64,000 bases of DNA from assembly GCA_965213545.1 (NCBI GenBank), contig CBDBZL010000002.1:1426001-1490000 (forward strand). Reading direction: 5' to 3'. A program made the translations under genes and the position numbers. This DNA comes from CBDBZL01 sp965213545. Its GTDB lineage: Bacteria > Pseudomonadota > Alphaproteobacteria > Sphingomonadales > Sphingomonadaceae. How positions within the stretch are numbered: position 1 is the first letter of the stretch; each line of letters starts with the position of its first letter. A model generated the notes under the pieces. It did not search any database. It was not told the DNA's origin and was given only the letters and a program-made list of their open reading frames with translations. Shown piece after piece: positions 56,875 to 64,000 of the stretch.

Positions 56875-59352
56875 TCAGTTTCCCAAAGTCAGGCCCACTT
56901 CCACTCCGAAAAAGCGCGGTGGCCCGAACTGGCTGTTGAGCCACAGCCCGGCCACGTTCTGCGACGCGGTGCGGTAGCGCTGGTCGGTCAGGTTCTGGCC
57001 GATCAGCCGCACGTAATAGGCATCGTCGATATCACCCAGCGTGATCGAGGCGTTGACCAGCGTGCGCGCATCCAGAAACGTGTTGCCCTCCGGCTCGGTG
57101 ATCGCCTGAGTGAACAGATTGCGGTCCTGGTAGGAGACGCTGCCGTTCAGCGTGACGTCGAAATTGCGCGTCAGGTCGAAGCGGTAGGTGCCATCGATCG
57201 TCCATTGCCATTCGGGCGCCCGGTCGAGCGGCGAGGTGGACAGATCATAGCCCGCATTGGGCGCGTCATATTCGCCATAGCGCGCATCCTGATAGCCCAG
57301 CACCGCGCGCAGCGTGAGATCGTCGACCGGCTCGGCGGTGGCCTCGGCCTCCAGCCCGGTCACCTGCGCACCGGCCGCATTGACGAAGATCGTCACCTGG
57401 TTGGGCGCGCCATTGACCACCAGCGGCACGTTCAGCTGGCGTTGCAGGTCGTTATATTCGACATGGAAGCCGGTGACGTTGAGCCGCAGCCGGCTGTTCA
57501 GCAGGTCGGCTTTGAACCCCGCCTCGTAGCTATTGGCGGTTTCGGGATCGGTGGCGCGCGCGGCCTGGGCGAAGGCGGCAAGATCGGTCCCGAATGGGGC
57601 AAAACTGCCGATCTGGTCATTGAAGCCGCCGGCCTTGAAGCCCTTGGAGACGGTGCCGTAGAGATAGAGGTCGGGTGTCGCCTGATAGCCCAGGCTGACG
57701 CGCCAGGTCAGCTGCTCAGCCGAATCCTCCACCCGGATGACCCCGGCGGGAAACTCGTAGACACTGGCATCCAACGCCTCGTCGATGGTGATCGTGGGAT
57801 CGAACCCGCCGCCGAGGGCGGGAATGAAGGTCTGCTGCCGGCCCAGCCAGGTCTTGTCTTCCCAGGTATAGCGCAGGCCGCCCGTCAGGCTAAGCGCGGG
57901 CGTGATCTCCAGCGTGCCCTCGCCGAACACCGCGGTCGACTGCGCCTGCTGCGCGTTGCACAAGATGTAGGGCGTGTCGTTCCAATTGCCGAACGGCAGC
58001 GGGCCATTGGTGAGGTCGAGGAAGCCGAGGATTTGCGAGACGCAGAAATCGGTGTCGTCGTCCTGGTAGAACCCGCCCAGGATCATGTCGAACGGACCGC
58101 CGAAATCGGTCGAGAAGCGCAGCTCCTGCTGGAACGTCTCGCGGTCATCGTCGCGCGTGGCATCGAAGATCGACAGCGGCTGGCCATCGGCGGCAATCGG
58201 AGCATGACCGGGATAGGAATTGGGCAGGCGCGACTTCTGCTGCCGCCAGCCGGTAACCGATGTCAGCGTGCCGAAGTCGAAGTCGAAATCGATATTGGCA
58301 TAGAGCCCGTCGACATCGATCCGCTGCCCGCGCCGGGCGAATAGCAGCGCGTCATTGCGCAGCGTGATCCCCGCATTGTCGAGCGGATCGTCGCTGGCGG
58401 GGTTGAAGAAGCCGGTATTGAGCAGATCGGTAAGGAACGGCGCCTCGCCGGTGTAGCGGAAGTTCTCGTTGACCGACGGCACCGAACCTGAACGATCGCG
58501 CAGGAATTCGTACTGGAACAGCGCGCTGATATTGTCGCCCGGCTCGAACAACAGCTTGACCCGCGCCGAATAGACCTCGGTATCGCCGATCTCGTCACCG
58601 TTGAGGCATCCCGCCGCACCCGCGAACTTGCTGGGCACGAAGCTGACGACAGGGCCATAGCAGGCCCCGTTGCGGTAATACCCGTCGGTCACTTCCACCC
58701 CGCCCACCAGCCGCAGCGCCAACAGGTCCTCGACCAGCGGCAGGTTCACCGACGCCTTGGCGTTGGCGGTGCCGAAGCTGCCCGCCTGGAGCCGCAGCCG
58801 CCCCTCCACCCGGTTCATGTCCGGGCGAATGGTGCGCACGGTAACCGCGCCGCCGGTGGTGTTCTTGCCGAACAAGGTGCCTTGCGGTCCGCGCAGCACT
58901 TCCACCTGCTCGATATCGAAGGTGTCGAGGAGCTGGGTCTGCACGCTGGGGACGACGAAATCATCCACCAGCACCGCCACCGGGGGCTCGAAATAGACGA
59001 TGATGTTGTTCTGCCCCACGCCGCGCATGGCGAAGCTGGCCGCATTGAAGCCGGTGATGGTCTCGGCCGAGAAGTTGGGGACGAAGGTGGCCAGCCCGCC
59101 GATGTCATCGACATTGGACTGCTGGATCAGCGTGCGATCGATCGCCGAGATGGCGATGGGAGTGGTCTGCAGGTCGGTCTCGCGCCGGGTTGCCTGAACG
59201 ATGATCCGCCCCACGCCTTGCTGCGTTTCGGTCGCCACCCCTTCGGCGTCATTGGTTTCATCGACCGTATCTTGCGACCGGGCGGATCCCGGCAGCGCCG
59301 CCGCGGCCAGCGCAAGCAGCGCCGCGCCACTCATCGAGGCGGATCTGTTCAT
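56875..59352 (-). CDS. TonB-dependent outer-membrane receptor (TBDR3)
   Basis: An 825-residue receptor from the ATG at 59352 (GGGAGG upstream), with a signal peptide ending near residue 26 (GSARS|Q). The plug shows GRIIVQATRRETDLQTTPIAI, FVPNFSAETITGFNAASFAMRGVGQNN, VAVLVDDFVVPSV and QVEVLRGPQGTLFGKNTTGGAVTVRT. The barrel ends PPRFFGVEVGLTLGN, an unusual Asn-terminated last strand (most receptors end in Phe or Tyr). It starts an operon with the PQQ enzyme, acyl-CoA dehydrogenase, ferredoxin and AzoR. It is divergent from Rieske oxygenase 2, with site B between. Confidence 0.92.
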   Translation of the reverse strand: MNRSASMSGAALLALAAAALPGSARSQDTVDETNDAEGVATETQQGVGRIIVQATRRETDLQTTPIAISAIDRTLIQQSNVDDIGGLATFVPNFSAETITGFNAASFAMRGVGQNNIIVYFEPPVAVLVDDFVVPSVQTQLLDTFDIEQVEVLRGPQGTLFGKNTTGGAVTVRTIRPDMNRVEGRLRLQAGSFGTANAKASVNLPLVEDLLALRLVGGVEVTDGYYRNGACYGPVVSFVPSKFAGAAGCLNGDEIGDTEVYSARVKLLFEPGDNISALFQYEFLRDRSGSVPSVNENFRYTGEAPFLTDLLNTGFFNPASDDPLDNAGITLRNDALLFARRGQRIDVDGLYANIDFDFDFGTLTSVTGWRQQKSRLPNSYPGHAPIAADGQPLSIFDATRDDDRETFQQELRFSTDFGGPFDMILGGFYQDDDTDFCVSQILGFLDLTNGPLPFGNWNDTPYILCNAQQAQSTAVFGEGTLEITPALSLTGGLRYTWEDKTWLGRQQTFIPALGGGFDPTITIDEALDASVYEFPAGVIRVEDSAEQLTWRVSLGYQATPDLYLYGTVSKGFKAGGFNDQIGSFAPFGTDLAAFAQAARATDPETANSYEAGFKADLLNSRLRLNVTGFHVEYNDLQRQLNVPLVVNGAPNQVTIFVNAAGAQVTGLEAEATAEPVDDLTLRAVLGYQDARYGEYDAPNAGYDLSTSPLDRAPEWQWTIDGTYRFDLTRNFDVTLNGSVSYQDRNLFTQAITEPEGNTFLDARTLVNASITLGDIDDAYYVRLIGQNLTDQRYRTASQNVAGLWLNSQFGPPRFFGVEVGLTLGN

Positions 59353-59447
59353 GTAAGGCTTCCTCCCAGCGCTTGTCCCGCTCCTATCAGCGGTTCGCGT
59401 CTCCGTTTGCCGGTTGACACGACTCTCCTGCCATATCAGTGTATAAC

Positions 59448-59465
59448 AATCAATCATGCTTGTTT
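59448..59465. promoter_or_regulatory. Shared 18-bp near-palindrome, site B
   Basis: AATCAATCATGCTTGTTT matches the consensus AAACAAGCATGCTTGTTT at 16 of 18 positions. It lies between TBDR3 (start 59352) and Rieske oxygenase 2 (start 59537). TTGACA (59414-59419) and TATAAC (59442-59447) lie just upstream but 22 bases apart, longer than a standard promoter. Repression of the oxygenase by a bound regulator is inference. Confidence 0.55.
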
Positions 59466-59536
59466 TTTTTGAGACTGCCGAACGGATCGCCCGCAGAGTT
59501 TGGCGGCAGGGGCCCGACGGCAGGGAGTTACAGACG

Positions 59537-60889
59537 ATGAACTTCGATTTCCGCAACTGGGACATCCACGTCGGCACCCCGCACCCGTTCAATGCCGAGC
59601 GCGAGCGGCCCGACAACGGCACCGCGCGGCCCGATCCGGCGCGCTATTACGAGCCGCGATACTTCCAGGCCGAATGGGACAAGGTGTTCACCCGCACCTG
59701 GCTGCTGGCGGGCGTGGAGAGCGACATTCCCGATACAGGCGACTGGCTGCGCTTCGAGATCGGCAGCGAGAGCTTCATCGTGGTCCGCCAGTCCGATGGC
59801 GGGGTGCGCGCATTCTACAATGTCTGTCCACACCGGGGCAGCCAGATCGCGCTGGCCGATTTTGGTTCGGCCGACGCCTTCACCTGTCCGTTCCATTCTT
59901 GGCGCTTCGGGCTCGACGGCCAGAACCAGAAGGTGACCGACGAGGAGACCTTCCACCCCGATGTGCTGTGTCATGGCAAGGATCTTACCGAGGTGCGCTG
60001 CGAGAGCGCGGCGGGTCTGATATTCTTGTCGATGAACGACCAGGTGATGCCGCTGGCCGATTACCTGGGGGAGGTGGCCGATCACCTGGCGCTCTACGAT
60101 ATCGGCGCGATGCACGTGGTCCAGCACAAGCGCTCGGACTGGGCGGCGAACTGGAAGGGCGGCGTCGATGCCTTCTACGAGATCTACCACCTGCATTCGG
60201 TGCATCCGCAAACCCAGGCGGTGATGGACGATCGCACCCAGATCGACCTGTTTCCCAACGGGATGAGCCGCCAATTCGTCCCCTTCGCGCAGCCCAGCCC
60301 GCGCTTTCCTGATCAGGAGAGCATCAACGCCGGCATCGCCATGATGCTGGCCGATGCGGGGATCGACCCCGAAGCCTTCGAGGGCACCGCGCAGGAAAGC
60401 CGCGCGGCGATCCAGCGCGCCAAGCGCAAGCGCTCGGACAAGCATGACCTGGGCTACGAGAAGTTCAGCGACACCCAGCTCAGCGATTCGACCATCTATG
60501 GCCTGTTCCCCAACATCCAGATCGGCTGCCACCCCGAGGCGGTGTTCATCCATCGCTTTCTGCCGCACGCGCGCGATCCCGAGCAGTTCACGTACGAGAC
60601 CATCATCCTGTTCAAGCCCGAGGATATTCCCGGCTATGCGCCGCCGGCCTGGATGGGGCTGGCCGACACCGCCGATACCAGCGGGCTCGACCGGCCCGAG
60701 ATCGTCCGCACCAGCCTGGGCCAACCGCCTGAGCTGGGCGAGGTGCTCGACCAGGACAGCGAGCTGCTGCCGATCGTCCAGAAGGGTTCGCGCTCGCGCG
60801 GTTTTAGAGGTCCTTTGTGGAGCGAGCAGGAGGCACGGCTGCGGCATTTCCATGTCGAGCTCGACCGCCATATCGACGGCGCGAAATAG
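59537..60889 (+). CDS. Rieske non-heme iron oxygenase alpha subunit (oxygenase 2)
   Basis: A 450-residue protein from the ATG at 59537 (GGGAG nine bases upstream); longer readings start inside the operator region. The Rieske cluster is held by NVCPHRGSQ and CPFHSWRFGLDG (Cys97, His99, Cys117, His120), the same positions as in oxygenase 1. The iron site is EIYHLHSVH (Glu215, His218, His223). It hydroxylates or demethylates its substrate with O2. Two ABM proteins and a SnoaL protein follow in a tight operon. The SnoaL/NTF2 fold is that of dioxygenase beta subunits, so an alpha-beta complex is possible. The alpha subunit is longer than oxygenase 1 by about 45 residues. Confidence 0.9.
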   Translation: MNFDFRNWDIHVGTPHPFNAERERPDNGTARPDPARYYEPRYFQAEWDKVFTRTWLLAGVESDIPDTGDWLRFEIGSESFIVVRQSDGGVRAFYNVCPHRGSQIALADFGSADAFTCPFHSWRFGLDGQNQKVTDEETFHPDVLCHGKDLTEVRCESAAGLIFLSMNDQVMPLADYLGEVADHLALYDIGAMHVVQHKRSDWAANWKGGVDAFYEIYHLHSVHPQTQAVMDDRTQIDLFPNGMSRQFVPFAQPSPRFPDQESINAGIAMMLADAGIDPEAFEGTAQESRAAIQRAKRKRSDKHDLGYEKFSDTQLSDSTIYGLFPNIQIGCHPEAVFIHRFLPHARDPEQFTYETIILFKPEDIPGYAPPAWMGLADTADTSGLDRPEIVRTSLGQPPELGEVLDQDSELLPIVQKGSRSRGFRGPLWSEQEARLRHFHVELDRHIDGAK

Positions 60890-60900
60890 GAGCTACGCGA

Positions 60901-61200
60901 ATGCCGATGACCTTCCTGTCGCGCTTCAAGGTGAAGCCCGAGAAGGACGCCGAGTTCGTCGCGCTGATCAGCGAGGCCGAGGCTGTCGCCGCGCGTGAGG
61001 CCGACACGCTACAATACAAGTTCTACCGGCTTGACGAGCCGCATGCCTTTGCCGTGTTCGAATGCTTCACCGGCCCCGAGGCGGACGAGGCGCACCAGGC
61101 CAACCCCGACAACGCGCCCATCATTGAACGGATGATCGCCTGCATGGATGGGAGCTACAAGCGCGAATACCTGTTCGATGTGGAGGCGGGCAGCAGGTGA
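60901..61200 (+). CDS. ABM-type (antibiotic biosynthesis monooxygenase) small protein, copy 1
   Basis: A 99-residue ferredoxin-like fold protein from the ATG at 60901 (GGAG nine bases upstream). FLSRFKVKPEKDAEFVALIS, TLQYKFYRLDEPHAFAVFECF and DEAHQANPDNAPIIERM follow the ABM pattern with the conserved His/Asn stretch. ABM proteins are cofactor-free monooxygenases (for example quinone-forming) or stress proteins. It lies 11 bases after Rieske oxygenase 2, and the next ABM gene overlaps its stop. Oxidation of a catechol/hydroquinone product is possible but unproven. Confidence 0.78.
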   Translation: MPMTFLSRFKVKPEKDAEFVALISEAEAVAAREADTLQYKFYRLDEPHAFAVFECFTGPEADEAHQANPDNAPIIERMIACMDGSYKREYLFDVEAGSR

Positions 61201-61502
61201 GCGAGATGGCCAAGTCGTTCATCGCCACCTTGCGCACCAGGCCCGACAAGCGCGCCGAGTTCATCGCGCTGCAGACCGAACTGAAGGCTCTGGTCCATCG
61301 GCACGAGCCCGATGCGCTGGCTTATGAACTGCTCCAGTCGGACGAGGAGCCGGACCTGTTCTACTGCGTCGCCACCTTCAGGAACGAGGCGGCCTTCGAT
61401 CATCACATGCAGATCGACTTCCATGAACGACTGGTGCCGCCGATCCTGGAATGTTTGGCGCAGGAGATGGAGCTGGCCTTCTTCCGGTCGCATCAGCCAT
61501 GA
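61197..61502 (+). CDS. ABM-type small protein, copy 2
   Basis: A 101-residue protein with a GTG start overlapping the previous stop (GTGA). KSFIATLRTRPDKRAEFIAL, ALAYELLQSDEEPDLFYCVATF and EAAFDHHMQIDFHERLVPPI match the ABM layout and its tandem neighbour, but the two have diverged widely. Two small ABM subunits coded back to back may form a heterodimer, since many ABM proteins are dimers. Its stop overlaps the SnoaL start (ATGA). Confidence 0.75.
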   Translation: MSEMAKSFIATLRTRPDKRAEFIALQTELKALVHRHEPDALAYELLQSDEEPDLFYCVATFRNEAAFDHHMQIDFHERLVPPILECLAQEMELAFFRSHQP

Positions 61503-62092
61503 GCGGGGCGGTCGGCCAGGACGAGCTGGCCGAACTGGTGGCGCGTTCGAAGATTTATGACGTGCTCACCCGCTACTGTCGCGCGCTGGACCGCTGCGAT
61601 GTTGCCCTGATGCGCTCGGTCTACTGGGATGACGGGGTGGATGATCACGGCGTATTCTCGGGCAATGCAGCCGAGTTCGCCGACTTCATCATCCGCGAGA
61701 TCCAGAACTGGTTCGAAGTGACCATGCACGCGATCATGAACGTGCACATGGAGGTCGCAGGCGATGTCGCCTGCACCGAGAGCTACCTGTTCGCCTATCA
61801 CAAGGTGCGCGGCGAAAAGGCCAAGGTGGAGGAGATCTTCGGGTCGCGCTACATGCGTCAGTTCGACTGGAGCGAGGCGCAAGGCGTGCCGCATCACTTC
61901 TATTATGGTGGCCGCTACATCGACCGGCTGGAGCGGCGCGATGGTGAATGGCGGATCGCCCGGCGCACCGTGGTGATGGACTGGAACGACAACCGGATCA
62001 GCGGCGAAATCCTCGACCAGGGGATGTTCGCCACGCTGCATCCCAGGGGCGAGCGCGGCGGCGGCGACCCGGTCTTTGCCAACCGTCCCTAG
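61499..62092 (+). CDS. SnoaL/NTF2-fold protein, possible oxygenase beta-type subunit
   Basis: A 197-residue protein from the ATG at 61499. ELVARSKIYDVLTRYCRALDRCDVALMRSVYWDDGVDDHG is the start of the SnoaL-4 (NTF2-like) domain, and GGRYIDRLERRDGEWRIARRTVVMDWN its last strands. The same fold is used by ring-hydroxylating dioxygenase beta subunits (about 170-190 residues), scytalone dehydratase and steroid isomerases. It is the fourth gene in the Rieske 2 operon, and translation is coupled to the ABM gene. Both a structural beta-subunit and a separate dehydratase/isomerase role are open. It is convergent with the E2 gene 13 bases later. Confidence 0.82.
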   Translation: MSGAVGQDELAELVARSKIYDVLTRYCRALDRCDVALMRSVYWDDGVDDHGVFSGNAAEFADFIIREIQNWFEVTMHAIMNVHMEVAGDVACTESYLFAYHKVRGEKAKVEEIFGSRYMRQFDWSEAQGVPHHFYYGGRYIDRLERRDGEWRIARRTVVMDWNDNRISGEILDQGMFATLHPRGERGGGDPVFANRP

Positions 62093-62105
62093 CCAAGCCC
62101 GAAGG

Positions 62106-63557
62106 TCAACCGGCCAATTGCTCGGGCTGCTCGATCAGACCGGCCAGCGCCTCGAGGAAGCGGGCCCCGTCGATGCCGTCGATCGCGCGATGATCGCAGC
62201 TGAGCGACAGGTGCAGCACGGGGACGATGCGCAGCGCGCCGTCATCAGCGTATGGCTCGGGGGCCGCCGCGCCGACCGCCAGGATGGCGCCCTGCGGCGG
62301 ATTGACCACCGCATCGAAGGATTCCACTCCGAACGCACCCAGGTTGGAGATCGAGAAACTGCCGCCCTCGAACTCCTCGGGTCGCAACTTGCCGGCGCGG
62401 GCACGCTGCGCCAGTGCCGACGCGCGGCTGGCGATATCCGCCACGCCAAGCGTGTCCGCCGCCTCGATGATGGGGGTGATCAATCCGCGCTCGGTGGCCA
62501 CCGCGATGGCGATGTCGGCCCGGGCGAAGCGGTGGATGGCATCGTTGTGCACCTGGACATTGACCGCGGGCACCTCGCGCAGCGCCAGCGCGCAGGCGCG
62601 CAACAGGTAGTCGTTGATGGTGCCCGGCTTGCCAGCCAGTTCGCGCATCGCGATCAGCCGGTCGGCGCGCACCCGGCGGCGCAGATAGATATGCGGGATG
62701 GTCTGCTTGGCCGCGCTCAGCCGGCGGGCGATAGCGCGGCGCATCGCGCTCATCGGCACGATCTCGACCTCGCCCCGACCGGGTGAGGGTTTGCCCGCAG
62801 AAGGTTGCTCGGGCGCGCGGGACCGGGGAGTATCGCCGGCCGCAGATTGCTCGATCAGCGCCAGAACATCGGCCTTGCACACCCTCCCCTTGGGCCCCGT
62901 CCCCTCGATCGCCGCCAGGTCGAGCTGGTTCAGCACCGCCAGCCGCCGGGCCAGCGGAGAAGCGAAGGCCTGCTCCTGCCCGGGCGCCTCGATCGGACCG
63001 GTCAGGACCGGTGCGCGCTTTCCGGCCAGCGCCTTGTCCACATCCTGCCGGGTGATCCGCCCGCCGCGACCGGTGGCGGTGATATCAGCCACCGCAAGCC
63101 CCGCAGCCTCGGCCGTCCGGCGCGCGGCGGGCGAGATCGCCACGCCCTGCGCGATGCGGGTCGCGGGTCGTTCGCGTTTGGTCGGTGTCGGGGGCGCGGC
63201 CGGTGCTTCCCCCGAAGTGGCGTCGGCATCCTCCTTCTCCTCGGCATCATCCGCGGCCCCGCCACCCGCCGGCTTGAACGCGGCGATGAAGGCGTCGATG
63301 TCCTCGGGCGATGTGCCCGGAGGCCCCAGCACCGCTAGCAGCGCGCCCACCGGCAGCGTCTGCTGTTCGCTGGCGACCAGGCGGACCAGACAGCCATCCA
63401 CCTCCGCCTCGATCTCGTTGGTGATCTTGTCGGTCTCGATCAGCGCCAGCACCTGGCCCTTGGCAAACGGTTCGCCTTCCTCGACCTGCCAGCCGGCGAG
63501 CGTTCCCTCGCTCATCTCGATGCCCCACTTGGGCATGGCGAAGGGCTTCAAGCTCAT
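62106..63557 (-). CDS. 2-oxoacid dehydrogenase E2 (dihydrolipoamide acyltransferase), AcoC-like, two E3-binding domains
   Basis: A 483-residue protein from the ATG at 63557. The N-terminal lipoyl domain has the lipoylated Lys44 in LIETDKITNEIEAEVDGC and ends with LPVGALLAVLG, as in acetoin dehydrogenase E2 (AcoC). An acidic/Ala-Pro linker follows. Two copies of the peripheral-subunit-binding domain are visible: ISPAARRTAEAAGLAVADIT (about 141-177) and ASPLARRLAVLNQLDLAAIE (about 199-235); one is the norm. The catalytic domain ends with CDHRAIDG (His456). Its ATG overlaps the E1-beta stop by one base. It transfers an acyl group to CoA; the substrate could be acetoin, pyruvate or a branched acid. 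Confidence 0.87.
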   Translation of the reverse strand: MSLKPFAMPKWGIEMSEGTLAGWQVEEGEPFAKGQVLALIETDKITNEIEAEVDGCLVRLVASEQQTLPVGALLAVLGPPGTSPEDIDAFIAAFKPAGGGAADDAEEKEDADATSGEAPAAPPTPTKRERPATRIAQGVAISPAARRTAEAAGLAVADITATGRGGRITRQDVDKALAGKRAPVLTGPIEAPGQEQAFASPLARRLAVLNQLDLAAIEGTGPKGRVCKADVLALIEQSAAGDTPRSRAPEQPSAGKPSPGRGEVEIVPMSAMRRAIARRLSAAKQTIPHIYLRRRVRADRLIAMRELAGKPGTINDYLLRACALALREVPAVNVQVHNDAIHRFARADIAIAVATERGLITPIIEAADTLGVADIASRASALAQRARAGKLRPEEFEGGSFSISNLGAFGVESFDAVVNPPQGAILAVGAAAPEPYADDGALRIVPVLHLSLSCDHRAIDGIDGARFLEALAGLIEQPEQLAG

Positions 63558-64000
63558 CACCCCCACTCCAGCACCCGGCGCACCGCCGCCTCGATGGCTG
63601 GCGGACCGGGCACCCAGGCGCGCTCCAGCTCGGGCGCGAAGGGGACAGGCGTGTGCGGCGCGGTGACGCATTCTGGCGGTGCATCGAGGCTGCTGAACGC
63701 CTTCATCGCCACCAATGCGGCAATGTCGCGCGCCAAGCTGCACCGGGGCGGGCTCTCGTCGACCACCACCAGCCGGCCGGTCTGCTCCACGCTGTCGAGG
63801 ATCGCCTCCTCGTCGAGCGGGCTGGTGGTGCGCGGATCGATAAGGTCACAGCCGATGCCGTCCTCGGCCAGCTTGTCGGCGGCCTTCTCGGCGAAGCTCA
63901 CCATGCGGCCCAGCGCCACGATGGTGACATCGCCCCCCTCGCACGCCATCCGCGCATGACCGAAGGGCACCCGGTGAAGGCCATCGGGCACCTCGCCCTT
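63557..64000 (-). CDS. 2-oxoacid dehydrogenase E1 beta subunit, C-terminal part (cut by window edge)
   Basis: About 147 C-terminal residues are in the window; the gene continues past 64000. GGDVTIVALGRMVSFAEKAADKLAEDGIGCDLIDPRTTSPLDEEAILDSV, LVVVDESPPRCS and PPECVTAPHTPVPFAPELER are the transketolase C-domain of E1-beta (pyruvate, acetoin or branched-chain dehydrogenase). The stop overlaps the E2 start by one base, giving the usual E1-beta then E2 gene order. The E1-alpha gene should lie just upstream, outside the window. Confidence 0.85.
   Translation of the reverse strand, partial: KGEVPDGLHRVPFGHARMACEGGDVTIVALGRMVSFAEKAADKLAEDGIGCDLIDPRTTSPLDEEAILDSVEQTGRLVVVDESPPRCSLARDIAALVAMKAFSSLDAPPECVTAPHTPVPFAPELERAWVPGPPAIEAAVRRVLEWG

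Noticed and set aside
59414..59447. TTGACA and TATAAC as a sigma-70 promoter
   Set aside because: The two boxes are 22 bases apart, beyond the usual 16-18; kept only as a remark at site B.
1..64000. Mobile elements, CRISPR arrays, integration sites, toxin-antitoxin or phage genes
   Set aside because: None could be supported; no transposase, integrase or repeat-spacer pattern was found despite the accessory look of the region.

Overview
The window looks like a high-GC alphaproteobacterium of the sphingomonad group. Three TonB-dependent receptors (TBDRs), an inner-membrane LytTR regulator beside one of them, two DUF1838 Tat proteins, many Rieske/FAD/aldehyde oxidoreductases in short overlapping operons, and REP-like repeats of the alphaproteobacterial type all fit. 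This is inference from gene content; no rRNA or marker gene is present. I see no transposase, integrase, CRISPR array, tRNA or replication gene.

Layout. 0-3.7 kb: DUF1838 gene (cut by the window edge), TBDR1 and a divergent membrane LytTR regulator, with a repeat-rich operator between them. 3.8-9.4 kb: an AceE-like thiamine-diphosphate dehydrogenase, divergent from an aldehyde dehydrogenase / methyltransferase / small helical protein operon. 9.6-15.3 kb: minus-strand operon of FAD hydroxylase, Asp/Glu racemase-like protein, deacetylase-like hydrolase, cytochrome b561-c fusion and semialdehyde dehydrogenase. 15.5-22.9 kb: GMC oxidoreductase (frameshifted), PhyH dioxygenase, PEP-mutase/isocitrate-lyase-like enzyme, two exported hydrolases and a KMO-like FAD enzyme. 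23.3-31.9 kb: minus-strand uptake operon: DUF1838, TBDR2, fibrillin-like protein, lipoprotein serine hydrolase, MFS symporter, methyltransferase and small helical protein. 32.1-41.5 kb: dehydrogenase/hydrolase/cupin/cyclodeaminase operon, two flavoenzymes and a third methyltransferase/small-protein pair. 41.7-45.9 kb: propionyl-CoA-synthetase-like ligase, second lyase and a fumarate-reductase-type flavoprotein. 46-62 kb: a catabolic block with two Rieske oxygenases, SDRs, CoA ligase, VOC protein, MaoC hydratase, acyl-CoA dehydrogenase, Rieske ferredoxin, PQQ-cytochrome dehydrogenase, TBDR3, two ABM proteins and a SnoaL protein. 62.1-64 kb: E2 and the C-terminal part of E1-beta of an AcoC-type 2-oxoacid dehydrogenase.

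How it fits together (inference): outer-membrane uptake by TBDRs, periplasmic hydrolysis/oxidation (serine hydrolases, PQQ enzyme, DUF1838 proteins), hydroxylation by Rieske and FAD enzymes, aldehyde oxidation, CoA activation and beta-oxidation-like steps, then decarboxylating dehydrogenases into central metabolism. The substrate cannot be read from the sequence.

The two most interesting signals are (1) a two-gene module, a SAM methyltransferase with a conserved N-terminal domain plus a small helical partner, present three times in this window and not recognised by me as a described system; and (2) an AT-rich 18-bp near-palindrome (consensus about AAACAxxCATGmTTGTTT) in three divergent promoter regions of the 46-62 kb block, which suggests one regulon whose regulator lies outside the window.
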